A stretch of 53,044 nt of DNA from Chlamydiota bacterium (GCA_022601345.1 JAJACU010000040.1:1-53044), one strand, 5' to 3'; shown: positions 8,915-17,038, numbered from the stretch's first letter. Numbers and translations: made by a program. Notes: generated by a model not told the origin, from the sequence alone.

Positions 8915-8942
8915 TTGATATATAGTATCAATGAGTTATAAT
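8915..8942 (+). promoter_or_regulatory. Promoter with overlapping palindrome, upstream of the ankyrin-like gene
   Basis: TTGATA (8915-8920) and TATAAT (8937-8942) are separated by 16 bases, 36 bases before the ATG at 8979. The -35 box is one arm of an inverted repeat, TTGATA-5 bases-TATCAA (8915-8931), which could be an operator. AGAGG precedes the start codon. Confidence 0.6.
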
Positions 8943-8978
8943 TTCCCTTAGATCAAAACTAACTAAGAGGCGTAACGT

Positions 8979-10052
8979 ATGTCAGTCCTATCTATTCAAA
9001 ACCCTCCAGTAGGCTCGTTAAATATAGTTCAACTTCCGATTGAAAATAGGCGTGATTACTCAACGGAACTCCAAGCTGCATTCGAAGAATTAGACGTACA
9101 TCAAATTTGTTCTCTTTTAGAAATGGGTGCAAATCCATATCAAAAGATAGATCTCAATGAGAAAATCTCATTTGCATTGTTAAAAAGGAAGTTTAAAACT
9201 AGTTTTGATGTGGAGGCACTAACAGATCAAATCAATTCACTATCAGTAGAAGATGCCCTAAATAAAGTTGAGAACAAAGAGCTTGCTAATAGAATTATTG
9301 AGATGAAAAGTCTTTTAGAGAATGATCCATTATCGGTATCTGATGAAGAGCTAATAGACTTTGCTGCCGCACTTTATACGGAATTTGCAAATCATAATCA
9401 AGCAGGTATGCTTCCAAAAATTTCTGTGATGGCTTTAGCTTTAACATTGCAAAACTTTGGACTTATACACAAGTTAGTTGATGCAGGGTTTAATTTCTCA
9501 GATCCTAAGGCACTGGACACGCTAAGAGGATATGAATATGTTGTTACTGCATCAAATCTAGAAAATAATCAAGATGGACTTCAGAGCATTTCATATGTTG
9601 TGGGTCTCCCAGCTTATGCAATTGATCCAAATTCACCAAAACTCTCTGTTGAGGAAGTTTTTGAAAAGGTGCAATCATTATCATTTGATAATTCTTTGGA
9701 TGATTCTGCCCAAGCTCTTTTAGAGCTAAAAAGACAGGGGCGTCCTATAGAAGTGAAATATAAGCAGCTACCCATATTGGGGACTATAACTGATTTTAGT
9801 GATGCTCATATAGCTATGCAATCCTATGATCAAATTATAGATTTTTTATTAGAGCAAGGAGTTCCTAGAGAAAAGATTTTGAGTTTTGAAGATGCTTTGT
9901 TAGAAAATCCACAGCACGCAGTAGGTAATAGCGCTGTTATTAAGTTTTTTCTTTCAAGAGGGTTTGAGATACCAAACTCAGATGAGATCACTAACTATTT
10001 AAAGCCATGGAAGAATTGCTGGGACCCTAGAACTTGGAACTTAAAGGGCTAA
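8979..10052 (+). CDS. Ankyrin-like repeat protein, paralogue of the gene at 235
   Basis: 357 residues, no signal peptide or membrane span. Ankyrin-like helix pairs are visible near residues 31-55 (LQAAFEELDVHQICSLLEMG then ANPY), 140-165 (LALTLQNFGLIHKLVDAGFNF) and 285-330 (YDQIIDFLLEQGVPREKIL and a later FFLSRGFEIPN). The repeats are divergent and widely spaced, so a solenoid is inferred rather than obvious. The first 75 residues resemble the protein at 235. It has its own promoter at 8915-8942 and stands between the autotransporter and the HIT protein, all rightward. Ankyrin proteins are frequent host-directed proteins in intracellular bacteria; this one has no visible effector domain. Confidence 0.75.
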   Translation: MSVLSIQNPPVGSLNIVQLPIENRRDYSTELQAAFEELDVHQICSLLEMGANPYQKIDLNEKISFALLKRKFKTSFDVEALTDQINSLSVEDALNKVENKELANRIIEMKSLLENDPLSVSDEELIDFAAALYTEFANHNQAGMLPKISVMALALTLQNFGLIHKLVDAGFNFSDPKALDTLRGYEYVVTASNLENNQDGLQSISYVVGLPAYAIDPNSPKLSVEEVFEKVQSLSFDNSLDDSAQALLELKRQGRPIEVKYKQLPILGTITDFSDAHIAMQSYDQIIDFLLEQGVPREKILSFEDALLENPQHAVGNSAVIKFFLSRGFEIPNSDEITNYLKPWKNCWDPRTWNLKG

Positions 10053-10127
10053 TATAGATTATATTCAATGGACTATTAGTTGACTTCACTATAACCTTTT
10101 TAAACTAAGTTTAATTAGGATTCTTTT

Positions 10128-11429
10128 ATGGCAAGTGTTACAGAAGTGGTTTTTAATTCAGAAGAACTGTATCAAGATTGTATCAAACCTTATAAGCGAG
10201 AAGAAGTTTCTCAATTTTTAGCATCGCAGCATGACATTCAAGTCACAATAGATCCAAGTCTTACTTTACAAAAACATGTAGCGTTAAAAACAACCCCAAG
10301 CAATCCATTCTACACAGAGCTTTTTAATGATGGAGATCTTTTAGTCTATTACTCTGAAAGGCCAAGAGCTCCTCATCAGCTTAATATTACTTTTGGAGAA
10401 AGAGTCAAACACTTAAAGGATTTGTCATCAGAAGATGCGCAAAAGCTTCATGAAATGATTTGCAAAATCAATGAAGTTTATGTAGGAAAACTTGGCATAA
10501 ACGGGTTTGTGGTAGCTCAATACTCTAATCCCCAGATTCGTCATGAAGGGCAATATACTGTAGAACTACATCCTCATCAACCCGGTTATGGAGATACACG
10601 TAACTTTTTAGATAAAGCAGATTCTAATAGGGCTGTGCTATTTGATGATGGAAATTATACAAATTTAGAAATTAATTATTCTGATGAGCAAAGGGATAGA
10701 GATATCGCTTTTTGGAAAAAAGAGCTGTTAACTGAGCAACCTTCGCTTTCTGATCAACACTCTGTAACTGTTTTGCCTGCAAGAGATAGACTAGACTGTG
10801 GGTTTAAAAGTGGTAAGGAGTTTGCTGTGAATCATCTTTTAGAATATTTTGAAAATAACGGTGCAAAAATCATTAATAAACCCGATGTTCACTTTAAGCT
10901 GTCAGCTGGTTCCCAACTGGAACAGAAAACTTGGGAAACTGCGAGTTGCGCCTTTTGTCGATCAGATATTATAGAGCGTCAAAAAGCATTTGAATTAGAT
11001 GGTGTTGTAGTTCTTTATAACTTTAGAAAGATGCCAGAGGCTGCTACAAGTTTTTTAATTTTGCCTAAAGGCCACACTGAGAAAATTTACGCGCTAAATC
11101 CTAGTGAAGTTGAAACTATACATCTTCTAAAAAGAGCTCTTACAAATGTTTTGGAAGAGAGGTTTCCTGGATATGAAATAGTTATTTATAATCAAGATGC
11201 TCTTTCCGTAGGTCAGACAGTTCCTCATGCTCATGATCAAATAGTTGCTATTGATAAAGAAAGAATTCCAATGCACTGGTCAATGCTTTCTTTGGCCTAC
11301 AACCCAGGCAAACTAGGTGGTGTTTCTAAAGAGGAAATGGCAGCCGTTACAAAAGAGTTTTCTATTCTTTTAGAGCAAGAAGTACAAAGACTTAGAGGTC
11401 TCACTGAAGTGCAGTGCGTGGCTATATAG
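10128..11429 (+). CDS. Tandem HIT-domain protein (histidine-triad nucleotide hydrolase/transferase-like)
   Basis: The C-terminal half (about residues 270-400) is a recognisable HIT domain: a CAFC metal-type pair, PEAATSFLILPKGH, and the triad-like VPHAHDQIVAI near residue 367. The N-terminal half (about 40-200) looks like a second, divergent copy: DGDLLVYYSERPRAPHQL, INGFVVAQYSN and ELHPHQPGYG, where HPH resembles the nucleophile motif of galactose-1-phosphate uridylyltransferase. Two HIT folds in one chain is the layout of GalT and Ap4A phosphorylase, although overall similarity to either is low. Substrate is unknown; a nucleotidyl-transfer or dinucleotide-cleaving reaction is likely. It follows the ankyrin gene by 75 bases, with a weak TTGACT at 10080 in between. 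Confidence 0.75.
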   Translation: MASVTEVVFNSEELYQDCIKPYKREEVSQFLASQHDIQVTIDPSLTLQKHVALKTTPSNPFYTELFNDGDLLVYYSERPRAPHQLNITFGERVKHLKDLSSEDAQKLHEMICKINEVYVGKLGINGFVVAQYSNPQIRHEGQYTVELHPHQPGYGDTRNFLDKADSNRAVLFDDGNYTNLEINYSDEQRDRDIAFWKKELLTEQPSLSDQHSVTVLPARDRLDCGFKSGKEFAVNHLLEYFENNGAKIINKPDVHFKLSAGSQLEQKTWETASCAFCRSDIIERQKAFELDGVVVLYNFRKMPEAATSFLILPKGHTEKIYALNPSEVETIHLLKRALTNVLEERFPGYEIVIYNQDALSVGQTVPHAHDQIVAIDKERIPMHWSMLSLAYNPGKLGGVSKEEMAAVTKEFSILLEQEVQRLRGLTEVQCVAI

Positions 11430-11484
11430 CTACAAGTAGTTCTGAAAATGCAATATTTTCAAAAGCTACAAGCCAAGAAATGAT

Positions 11485-11580
11485 TATCTAGCAAGGTTTA
11501 AGCCAGCACATCGAAGCTTTCAAAAAGAATTGGGAAGTATTATAACAGTATTTGGATATCGTAAAATTGACGATTCTTAA
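11485..11580 (+). pseudogene. Possible decayed transposase scrap
   Basis: In the 258-base gap after the HIT gene, one frame reads IEAFKKNWEVL, a stop, then QYLDIVK; another frame near 11558 reads FGYRKI. This faintly resembles the 'KNW..L..Y..YP..IRK' block of IS256/mutator transposases, broken by a stop and a frameshift. No terminal repeats were seen. The match is weak. I see nothing else in the gap except the hairpin at 11645. Confidence 0.15.
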
Positions 11581-11644
11581 TAGTTTCTTTTTTTTATCTT
11601 AACTCAGTATTTACATTGAAAAAAAATATTGCGATACTCAACGA

Positions 11645-11682
11645 TACCCTTTTGTGAATTTTAAAATAGTTTAAAAAGGGTA
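11645..11682 (+). promoter_or_regulatory. 5' UTR hairpin sequestering the ribosome site of the tyrosine phosphatase gene
   Basis: TACCCTTTT at 11645-11653 is the exact reverse complement of AAAAGGGTA at 11674-11682, giving a 9-bp stem with a 20-base loop that itself holds ATTTTAAAAT. The right arm contains the AAGGG Shine-Dalgarno, 7 bases before the ATG at 11688. Folding would hide the ribosome site, as in RNA thermometers. A role in regulation is inference. Confidence 0.5.
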
Positions 11683-11687
11683 ATACC

Positions 11688-12695
11688 ATGAATATCCAAA
11701 ACCTTAACCGCTCTTTGCAACATTCAAACATCTACTCACTCTCTAATGTGGAGGATTTCAAAGAAGGGACATTTTTTGCACTTCCGAAATTACTAGTTGA
11801 TCAGCATTTTACTAAAGTTCAGCATGAAGTCGATTCCCGATGGGACAACCTAACTGACGAGATTTCTTTTCCTAAATATGAGCCTCAAAAAAGTGATGAT
11901 GCAATTGCTAAAGAATTTGCTAGGTTTCATCAAATTAGACTTAATCTACATGCCAATTTTCAAACCATACCTTTTCAGGCTAGACCTGACTTTTTAATTG
12001 CACAAAATATCTTTACCAATCATCACTTTAGGCAACCTAATTGCATTTCTTTTGAACATTCCAAAGCTGATGACTCTTATAACTGTAGTTGCATAACCAA
12101 TAATGGGAGAAAATTTTTTGCTTTGGAAGGGCCTACAGATAAAACAGTAGAAGATTTTTACCATCTTCTTGGCAATTGGAATGTAAGCACGCTTGTGTGT
12201 TTAACAGGGGAAGAAGAAAATGGGACTCCAAAATGTTTTCCTTATTGGACTGGCAATACTTTTCAAAGAGGAGGAGAGGACTTCTTTGCACTACCCCTCG
12301 AAGGTCAATACGAAATAGCAGTTAAGGACAGGGATAAGAAGAAATTAAACTATATCAGCCTACCTCAATGGCAAGACCATAGTGGCTTTAAGATAGAAAC
12401 TCTTGTTGAGGAAGTTAACAAAGCTAGAAAGAAAACAGATTCAAATGAAATTATGGCAATTCATTGTAGCGCAGGTGTTGGCAGAACAGGAACTTTTCTA
12501 GCTATTGTGTGTTTATTAGAGGAGATAGATAAGCAATTAGCGTGTGGAAAGAGTCTTGATGATTTAGAACTGAGCATCTCTGAACTTTTTCTGAAACTTA
12601 ATTTTTCCAGACGTCAACTAATTTCAAGAGAAGCGCAATATATAACAGTGTATAGAGCAGTAGACTACTATTTAAAACAAGTCTCTAATAATTAG
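11688..12695 (+). CDS. Classical protein tyrosine phosphatase, candidate effector
   Basis: 335 residues. The C-terminal two-thirds carries the full classical PTP signature, IHCSAGVGRTGTFLA, with catalytic Cys260 and Arg266. The WPD loop is present as WQDHSGF with general acid Asp230. A Q-loop-like segment SRRQLISREAQY follows the signature, as in eukaryotic PTPs and in bacterial effectors YopH and SptP. The N-terminal 80 or so residues show no known domain and no Sec signal. Such enzymes in intracellular bacteria usually act on host phosphotyrosine after type III secretion; secretion here is inferred. All catalytic residues are intact, so activity is expected. Its Shine-Dalgarno lies in the hairpin 11645-11682, suggesting post-transcriptional control. 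Confidence 0.88.
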   Translation: MNIQNLNRSLQHSNIYSLSNVEDFKEGTFFALPKLLVDQHFTKVQHEVDSRWDNLTDEISFPKYEPQKSDDAIAKEFARFHQIRLNLHANFQTIPFQARPDFLIAQNIFTNHHFRQPNCISFEHSKADDSYNCSCITNNGRKFFALEGPTDKTVEDFYHLLGNWNVSTLVCLTGEEENGTPKCFPYWTGNTFQRGGEDFFALPLEGQYEIAVKDRDKKKLNYISLPQWQDHSGFKIETLVEEVNKARKKTDSNEIMAIHCSAGVGRTGTFLAIVCLLEEIDKQLACGKSLDDLELSISELFLKLNFSRRQLISREAQYITVYRAVDYYLKQVSNN

Positions 12696-12748
12696 AGATG
12701 TTTTTGTGCAAACTTTGTTGCAGATGCAATCATGGGGAAGTGCTTTTT

Positions 12749-12886
12749 TGTTCTCCTATAAAAATCCAAACAAAAGGAAGTTGTATAAAAAAAATACTAT
12801 CCTATCGAAAAAAAATAAAAATTTGACAAACGAAGCACAATAAGGGTGTTAAGTTATTGAATATAGTGAGTAACTTCAAGTTAAGC
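12749..12886 (-). pseudogene. Remnant of a second PAP2 phosphatase gene (5' end only)
   Basis: This stretch is a diverged direct copy of 13621-13764, the first ~45 codons of the neighbouring PAP2 gene. Shared blocks include CCTATAAAAATCCAA, ATTTGACAAACGAA, ATAAGGGTG and TTGAATATA in the same order and spacing. Read leftward it has stops and lacks the start ATG. It begins exactly at the stop codon of the intact gene, so a head-to-tail tandem duplication was followed by loss of most of the downstream copy. Confidence 0.75.
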
Positions 12887-13762
12887 TTGAACCTGTTTCC
12901 TTAATTTTTGAGCTGCTCGGTATATATTTAAAGCTAGGTAACCTGAGATAAAGCTTATCCAAAGTCCAAGCAATGAGCATTGAATAAACAGCTGAAGCTT
13001 GGTAGAGTGAAGGTGCATGCTTTGAGTAAGAGAATACATAAAAAAGGTTCCAAAAATAGTTAAAGGAAGATCTATTAATGTTTTTGATAAGACACTTTTT
13101 TTAACCTCAGTTGGATGCACTAAAGTGCTCACGTAATATCCAATATAAAAACTAACAGCAGCAGAGAAAAATAGAATATACGGCGTTTCTGTTGAAAGAA
13201 GAGTGAGTGATGAAAATAGCACGGTTGTAAAAAGAGTAATTAATAGAGGAGAAAAATTTGTAATGAATTTTTCTAATTTCGGAAAAATGTAAAAGTATAC
13301 AGAAGATAGGGCTAAACCAACTATAGCTCCTGCTAAAATATCTTTAGGGAAGTGCACGCCAAGGTAAACTCGAGAGAAGCAGATTGCAGCAAAGTAAATA
13401 GGGGCTACTATCCACTTAAATTTATTTTTCCAAAGCACAAGGGTTAAAGTAGCTAGTAAAGCAGATGTTTGAGCTGCTCCACTTGGAAAGCTAAAGCCAC
13501 TAACTTGTATAATTCCAATACTCGGATCAATATGAAATGGCCTTGGGTGAGCAAAAAAGTTCTTGAAGAGGTTGCAAATAGAAGCATTTAAAATAAAAAT
13601 ACTAAAGATGCGAAGTCCTGCTTTTCTTCCTATAAAAATCCAAGTAAAAGGAAGCAGCACAAAAAGAAACTCTATTCGATCAAAAAAATTTAAGAATTTG
13701 ACAAACGAAATAAAATAAGGGTGGTTGAGTTGTTGAATATAATGAATAATCTCAAATTGCAT
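12881..13762 (-). CDS. PAP2-superfamily membrane phosphatase
   Basis: Integral membrane lipid-phosphate phosphatase of 293 residues with about 7-8 hydrophobic helices. The three PAP2 motifs are in order: K-x6-RP as KNFFAHPRP (Lys67 to Pro75), PSG as FPSGAAQ (93-96), and SR-x5-H-x3-D as SRVYLGVHFPKD (Ser130, His137, Asp141). The histidine normally following PSG is alanine here, which removes the usual general acid/base but leaves the nucleophile His137. Enzymes of this family dephosphorylate undecaprenyl pyrophosphate, phosphatidic acid or phosphatidylglycerol phosphate; the substrate cannot be chosen. The start overlaps the 3' end of pabB by 11 bases. A decayed copy of its 5' end follows the stop. 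Confidence 0.85.
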   Translation of the reverse strand: MQFEIIHYIQQLNHPYFISFVKFLNFFDRIEFLFVLLPFTWIFIGRKAGLRIFSIFILNASICNLFKNFFAHPRPFHIDPSIGIIQVSGFSFPSGAAQTSALLATLTLVLWKNKFKWIVAPIYFAAICFSRVYLGVHFPKDILAGAIVGLALSSVYFYIFPKLEKFITNFSPLLITLFTTVLFSSLTLLSTETPYILFFSAAVSFYIGYYVSTLVHPTEVKKSVLSKTLIDLPLTIFGTFFMYSLTQSMHLHSTKLQLFIQCSLLGLWISFISGYLALNIYRAAQKLRKQVQA

Positions 13763-15131
13763 AATGCACCTTAGGTTGATTTTTTAGACAGAGGCTATTG
13801 AGGTCGCTATCTTTATTCTCAAAAACTTTCAAAAATGGGTTTCCTTTATAAAGAGTTTCATCGTATTCAGCTTTGCAACTCGAGTCTGCTGTTATTGCAC
13901 CTCCAAGCTGCACTTCTAAAATTTCATCTTTTAAAAGAGCTGTTCTAATAGCAACATTAAAATCAAAATTGCCATTAGAAGATATATATCCTATAGAGCC
14001 ACAGTAAATATGGCGAGTTCTTTTCTCAATCTGGTGAATAATTTCTAAAGCACGCAATTTCGGGCAGCCACTAATAGATCCAGCTGGAAAGCAGGATCTA
14101 ATCATGTCTATAGGGTGCTTTGCTGAAGGTGTGGATACGACAGTAGACTCTAAATGAAAGACATTGGAGAGCTCTAAGACATTTTTAGGTTCAGTGCATC
14201 TAACAGATCCAGTGTGGCTAATACGACCTAAATCATTGCGTGTAAGATCGCAGATCATCATAAGTTCAGCTTCTTCCTTTGAGCTGTTGACAAGTTTAGA
14301 ACGCAAAGATGCATCTTCATAAAGGTTAGATCCTCTTTGGATTGTTCCTTTTATGGGTCTAGATTCTAATTGATTATCAGAGTGTTTTAAAAAACGCTCT
14401 GGAGATGCAGAAATAATTTGGAAGGAACTATTGTTGATGAAAGCAGAGAATGGAACAGGGTTGATTTGGTGAAGTTTGTAGAAAATATCAAAGGCGGCTG
14501 CTTTTGTTCTAAAAAATGAGGACCTTGAGATATTTACTTGATAGATGTCACCTGAAAAAATAAGTTCTTTAGCTATTTGAATTTTTTTTGAATAACTCTC
14601 TACCGTATCCGATTCATCATGTTGGGACATCTCTAAACAAGGACCTAAAATATCATGAAGCGATTGAATAAATGTTAGACAAAACTCTCGAGAGCAGAAA
14701 TTATTAAACCACTTTAGTTCTTCATGTTTTAAATAATTCTTTGCCTCTTCTACAGCTGAGATGCGGATTTTATTTTTGCAGTAAGATACAACAATAGATG
14801 GGGCATTGAAATGCGTTAGAGGTATAGGCAGCCCTTTATGGGGGAGCCTCTTATCTTGGTCGCTATAGCAAGACATTTCATAGCTTAAATAACCTACCCA
14901 TTTTGGAGTGGGATCATCGTTAAAATCAGCGATTTTTTGTTTAAGAGTATCCCATGGGTTTTGATTGAGTTGGGTAATAGAAATGTATTTGTAGGGCAAC
15001 AAGCATAGGTAGGAGTTTTGTTCATCAATTGCGTTACCAGACAAGAGCAGCGTTGTTCCTTTTGACGTTGAGAAAAACGAAGCTAACTTTAAAAATGATA
15101 AATAGGGGCAATCTAATTCATATTTAATCAT
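13752..15131 (-). CDS. pabB: Aminodeoxychorismate synthase component I (chorismate-binding enzyme)
   Basis: Converts chorismate plus ammonia to 4-amino-4-deoxychorismate, the first step to p-aminobenzoate and folate. The catalytic half shows RPIKGTIQRG with Lys261; the lysine, instead of the alanine of TrpE and isochorismate synthases, marks PabB. Further motifs are ELMMICDLTRNDLGRI, SCFPAGSISGCPK and CGSIGYISSNGNFDFNVAIR. The N-terminal part is less conserved, as usual. Its 459 residues are normal, and no glutaminase or lyase domain is fused. The ATG shares one base with the yebC stop (TAATG), so it is co-transcribed and coupled. A PabC-like lyase start lies at 1-163; no PabA glutaminase gene is in the window. 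Confidence 0.9.
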   Translation of the reverse strand: MIKYELDCPYLSFLKLASFFSTSKGTTLLLSGNAIDEQNSYLCLLPYKYISITQLNQNPWDTLKQKIADFNDDPTPKWVGYLSYEMSCYSDQDKRLPHKGLPIPLTHFNAPSIVVSYCKNKIRISAVEEAKNYLKHEELKWFNNFCSREFCLTFIQSLHDILGPCLEMSQHDESDTVESYSKKIQIAKELIFSGDIYQVNISRSSFFRTKAAAFDIFYKLHQINPVPFSAFINNSSFQIISASPERFLKHSDNQLESRPIKGTIQRGSNLYEDASLRSKLVNSSKEEAELMMICDLTRNDLGRISHTGSVRCTEPKNVLELSNVFHLESTVVSTPSAKHPIDMIRSCFPAGSISGCPKLRALEIIHQIEKRTRHIYCGSIGYISSNGNFDFNVAIRTALLKDEILEVQLGGAITADSSCKAEYDETLYKGNPFLKVFENKDSDLNSLCLKNQPKVHYAI

Positions 15132-15847
15132 TAAAGTTCCATGTTATGAAAAACTATATCGATATCTTCTAAATCTTCTAACCAATCAATAAGGGCCTGG
15201 TTCTTGTCTTGGTCCTCTTTAGAACAAGTAATATGCACTTTAGGGACCATAACAATATTAGCTTCCAAACACTTGTATGTGCTTGCCTCCAAGTTCTCCT
15301 TTACTTGGTAAAGATCTTCTGGGGAGGTGATAACAATATAGAGATTATCTTCTTGATCAAAGTCTTCAGCCCCGGCTTCAATGGCATCGTTGAAAAGAGT
15401 GTCTTCAGCAATATCTCCTTTTTCAATTTGCAAAATTCCTTTGCGATCAAAATTAAAAGCCACAGAGCCTGGGTTTGCAATTGTTCCACCTCGTTTATTT
15501 GTGGCTATGCGAATATCTGATGCAAAGCGGTTGCGGTTATCTGTCATTCCTTCAACAATTAGTCCAACGCCTCCATGCCCATATAGTTCATAGGTAAGCT
15601 CATCATAGTTGGACTGGTCTTTTGACGAGGCCTTCTTAATATTACGGTCAATGTTTTCATTAGGCATATTGGCAGCTTTTGCTTTTTGAAGAGCAAGACG
15701 CAGCCTGGGATTATTCTTTGGGTCTGGATCACCAACTTTTACTGCACTAATAATCTCTTTTGCTATGCGTGAAAATAGCTTCCCTTTAGCTTGATCAGCT
15801 CTGCCTTTTTTGTGCTTGATATTTGCCCATTTACTGTGGCCTGCCAT
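15131..15847 (-). CDS. yebC: YebC/PmpR family protein
   Basis: Starts with the invariant MAGHSKWANIKHKKG and continues with the family blocks AKAANMPNENIDRNIKKA, GHGGVGLIVEGMTDN and GSVAFNFDRKGI. The 238 residues are normal. YebC proteins were long annotated as transcription regulators and are now also linked to relief of ribosome stalling at proline-rich sequences, which fits its placement upstream in the same leftward run as release factor 2. It lies 11 bases after the SprT-like gene and overlaps pabB by one base. The order with the GNAT gene and prfB is conserved in chlamydiae. Confidence 0.97.
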   Translation of the reverse strand: MAGHSKWANIKHKKGRADQAKGKLFSRIAKEIISAVKVGDPDPKNNPRLRLALQKAKAANMPNENIDRNIKKASSKDQSNYDELTYELYGHGGVGLIVEGMTDNRNRFASDIRIATNKRGGTIANPGSVAFNFDRKGILQIEKGDIAEDTLFNDAIEAGAEDFDQEDNLYIVITSPEDLYQVKENLEASTYKCLEANIVMVPKVHITCSKEDQDKNQALIDWLEDLEDIDIVFHNMEL

Positions 15848-15858
15848 AATAAAATTCC

Positions 15859-16530
15859 TTATTTAAAAAAACTTATTTTAAACTGATTTTCCCAATCTTT
15901 TGCCTGATTATAATCTAGAAACTCTTTTTCTTTTTCTCTAAATTTTTGAGTGTGTATGCGTCTATATCCAGATGCGCTAGTTTCAGGCCGATAAATATGA
16001 TGTAACATCTCGTGGTAGATAATATACTCAATAAAATATGTGGGGGTGTTTTTTTGATCCAGAATTCGGTTGATTTTGACCAGTTTAAGAGGTTGCTGGT
16101 AGAGGCCAAAGCAAATTTGACTTTTAGGGCGTCTGTTTTTATTTCCAAACCATGTAATTGAAAGGTCTAACTCAGACTGGAAGTATTGCTTATTTACCTT
16201 TTGGTATAGCTCATTTAAATCAAAGAAATTTCCGAGGGCATCTAACTTTTTTTTATCAAGTTTTTCTCTATATTCATAATCTGTAGAGCTTTCATCAATA
16301 AAATGTCGAATGGTCTGGCTATGCTCTTTGCTTTTCTTGTTTTTCACAAGCTCAGCTAGGGCTATAACGACTTCGTTAGTAGAATTTAAAAACATGCGGT
16401 GTATAGAAATCCTTGCATATTTTCGTTTTCTTTCTAGGATACTAATCATTGTTGAGCGATTGTCGTTAATTGTTAAATCAACCTGCATCTTAGTAAGGGC
16501 TTGAAGCATTTCTTTCAAAGCTATGGCCAT
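15859..16530 (-). CDS. SprT-like zinc metalloprotease domain protein
   Basis: Contains the HExxH zinc site as HEMLHH (His173, Glu174, His177) and a likely third ligand in RRIHTQKF (His193), the layout of SprT/Spartan-like proteases. The region before it, LNELYQKVNKQYFQSEL, fits the start of a SprT-like domain ('..l...N..yF...l'). The first ~100 residues are basic and helical with no known domain. 223 residues, cytoplasmic. Spartan enzymes cut proteins cross-linked to DNA; bacterial SprT-like proteins are little studied, so this function is only suggested. It sits 2 bases after the GNAT gene and 11 before yebC, and is an insertion relative to the C. trachomatis order as I recall it. Confidence 0.78.
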   Translation of the reverse strand: MAIALKEMLQALTKMQVDLTINDNRSTMISILERKRKYARISIHRMFLNSTNEVVIALAELVKNKKSKEHSQTIRHFIDESSTDYEYREKLDKKKLDALGNFFDLNELYQKVNKQYFQSELDLSITWFGNKNRRPKSQICFGLYQQPLKLVKINRILDQKNTPTYFIEYIIYHEMLHHIYRPETSASGYRRIHTQKFREKEKEFLDYNQAKDWENQFKISFFK

Positions 16531-16532
16531 TG

Positions 16533-17036
16533 TTAATTTAAAACCTTTTCCATAACAATTTTACTGCGAAACTTTCCATCGGCTTCTTTGATCCAGTAAG
16601 GGTGGTATCCTACTTCTTTAAAGCCAAAACGACGGTAGAGTGAAATTGCTGGGTTACCTTCAAAAACTTCTAGATATAAAACTTCGATGTTAAAGTTCTT
16701 TTTTGCCAGTTCCATAAGGTTTAAGAGCAAATGGCTCCCAACACCTTGGTTGCGGTAGTCAGGGTCGACCAATAGGCAAAAAAGACATTGGTGGGCTATT
16801 TTTTTGTACGCGTGAAGAAATAGAACACCTACGCCAATGGGCTTATCATCAACAAAAGCTGTTAATGCGCTTTTCCAACGAGTAAAACCGCAAAGCATTT
16901 TAATGGTGTCTTCAATTTCCTTTCCTTCTTGAGCAGGAAACCAGCGTAAAATGCCGGGTTCTTTAAACCACTCCCTTAAAGGACCTTCAATTGTTTCGTC
17001 CGAATATTTGATTTGGATTTCACCTTTCTTACTCAT
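16533..17036 (-). CDS. GNAT-family N-acetyltransferase (YhhY/RimI-like)
   Basis: 167 residues with a single GNAT domain: the acetyl-CoA pyrophosphate loop is DYRNQGVGSHLL (Q/R-x-x-G-x-G/A) near residue 96, followed by a helix and then YLEVFEGNPAISLYRRFGF, the standard motif B end. Substrate is not readable. It begins 2 bases after the prfB stop and is in the same leftward transcript. The same position next to prfB is occupied by the gene annotated yhhY in C. trachomatis, as I recall, so this is a conserved chlamydial neighbour; modification of a translation-related protein is a possibility but inference. Confidence 0.87.
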   Translation of the reverse strand: MSKKGEIQIKYSDETIEGPLREWFKEPGILRWFPAQEGKEIEDTIKMLCGFTRWKSALTAFVDDKPIGVGVLFLHAYKKIAHQCLFCLLVDPDYRNQGVGSHLLLNLMELAKKNFNIEVLYLEVFEGNPAISLYRRFGFKEVGYHPYWIKEADGKFRSKIVMEKVLN

Positions 17037-17038
17037 GT

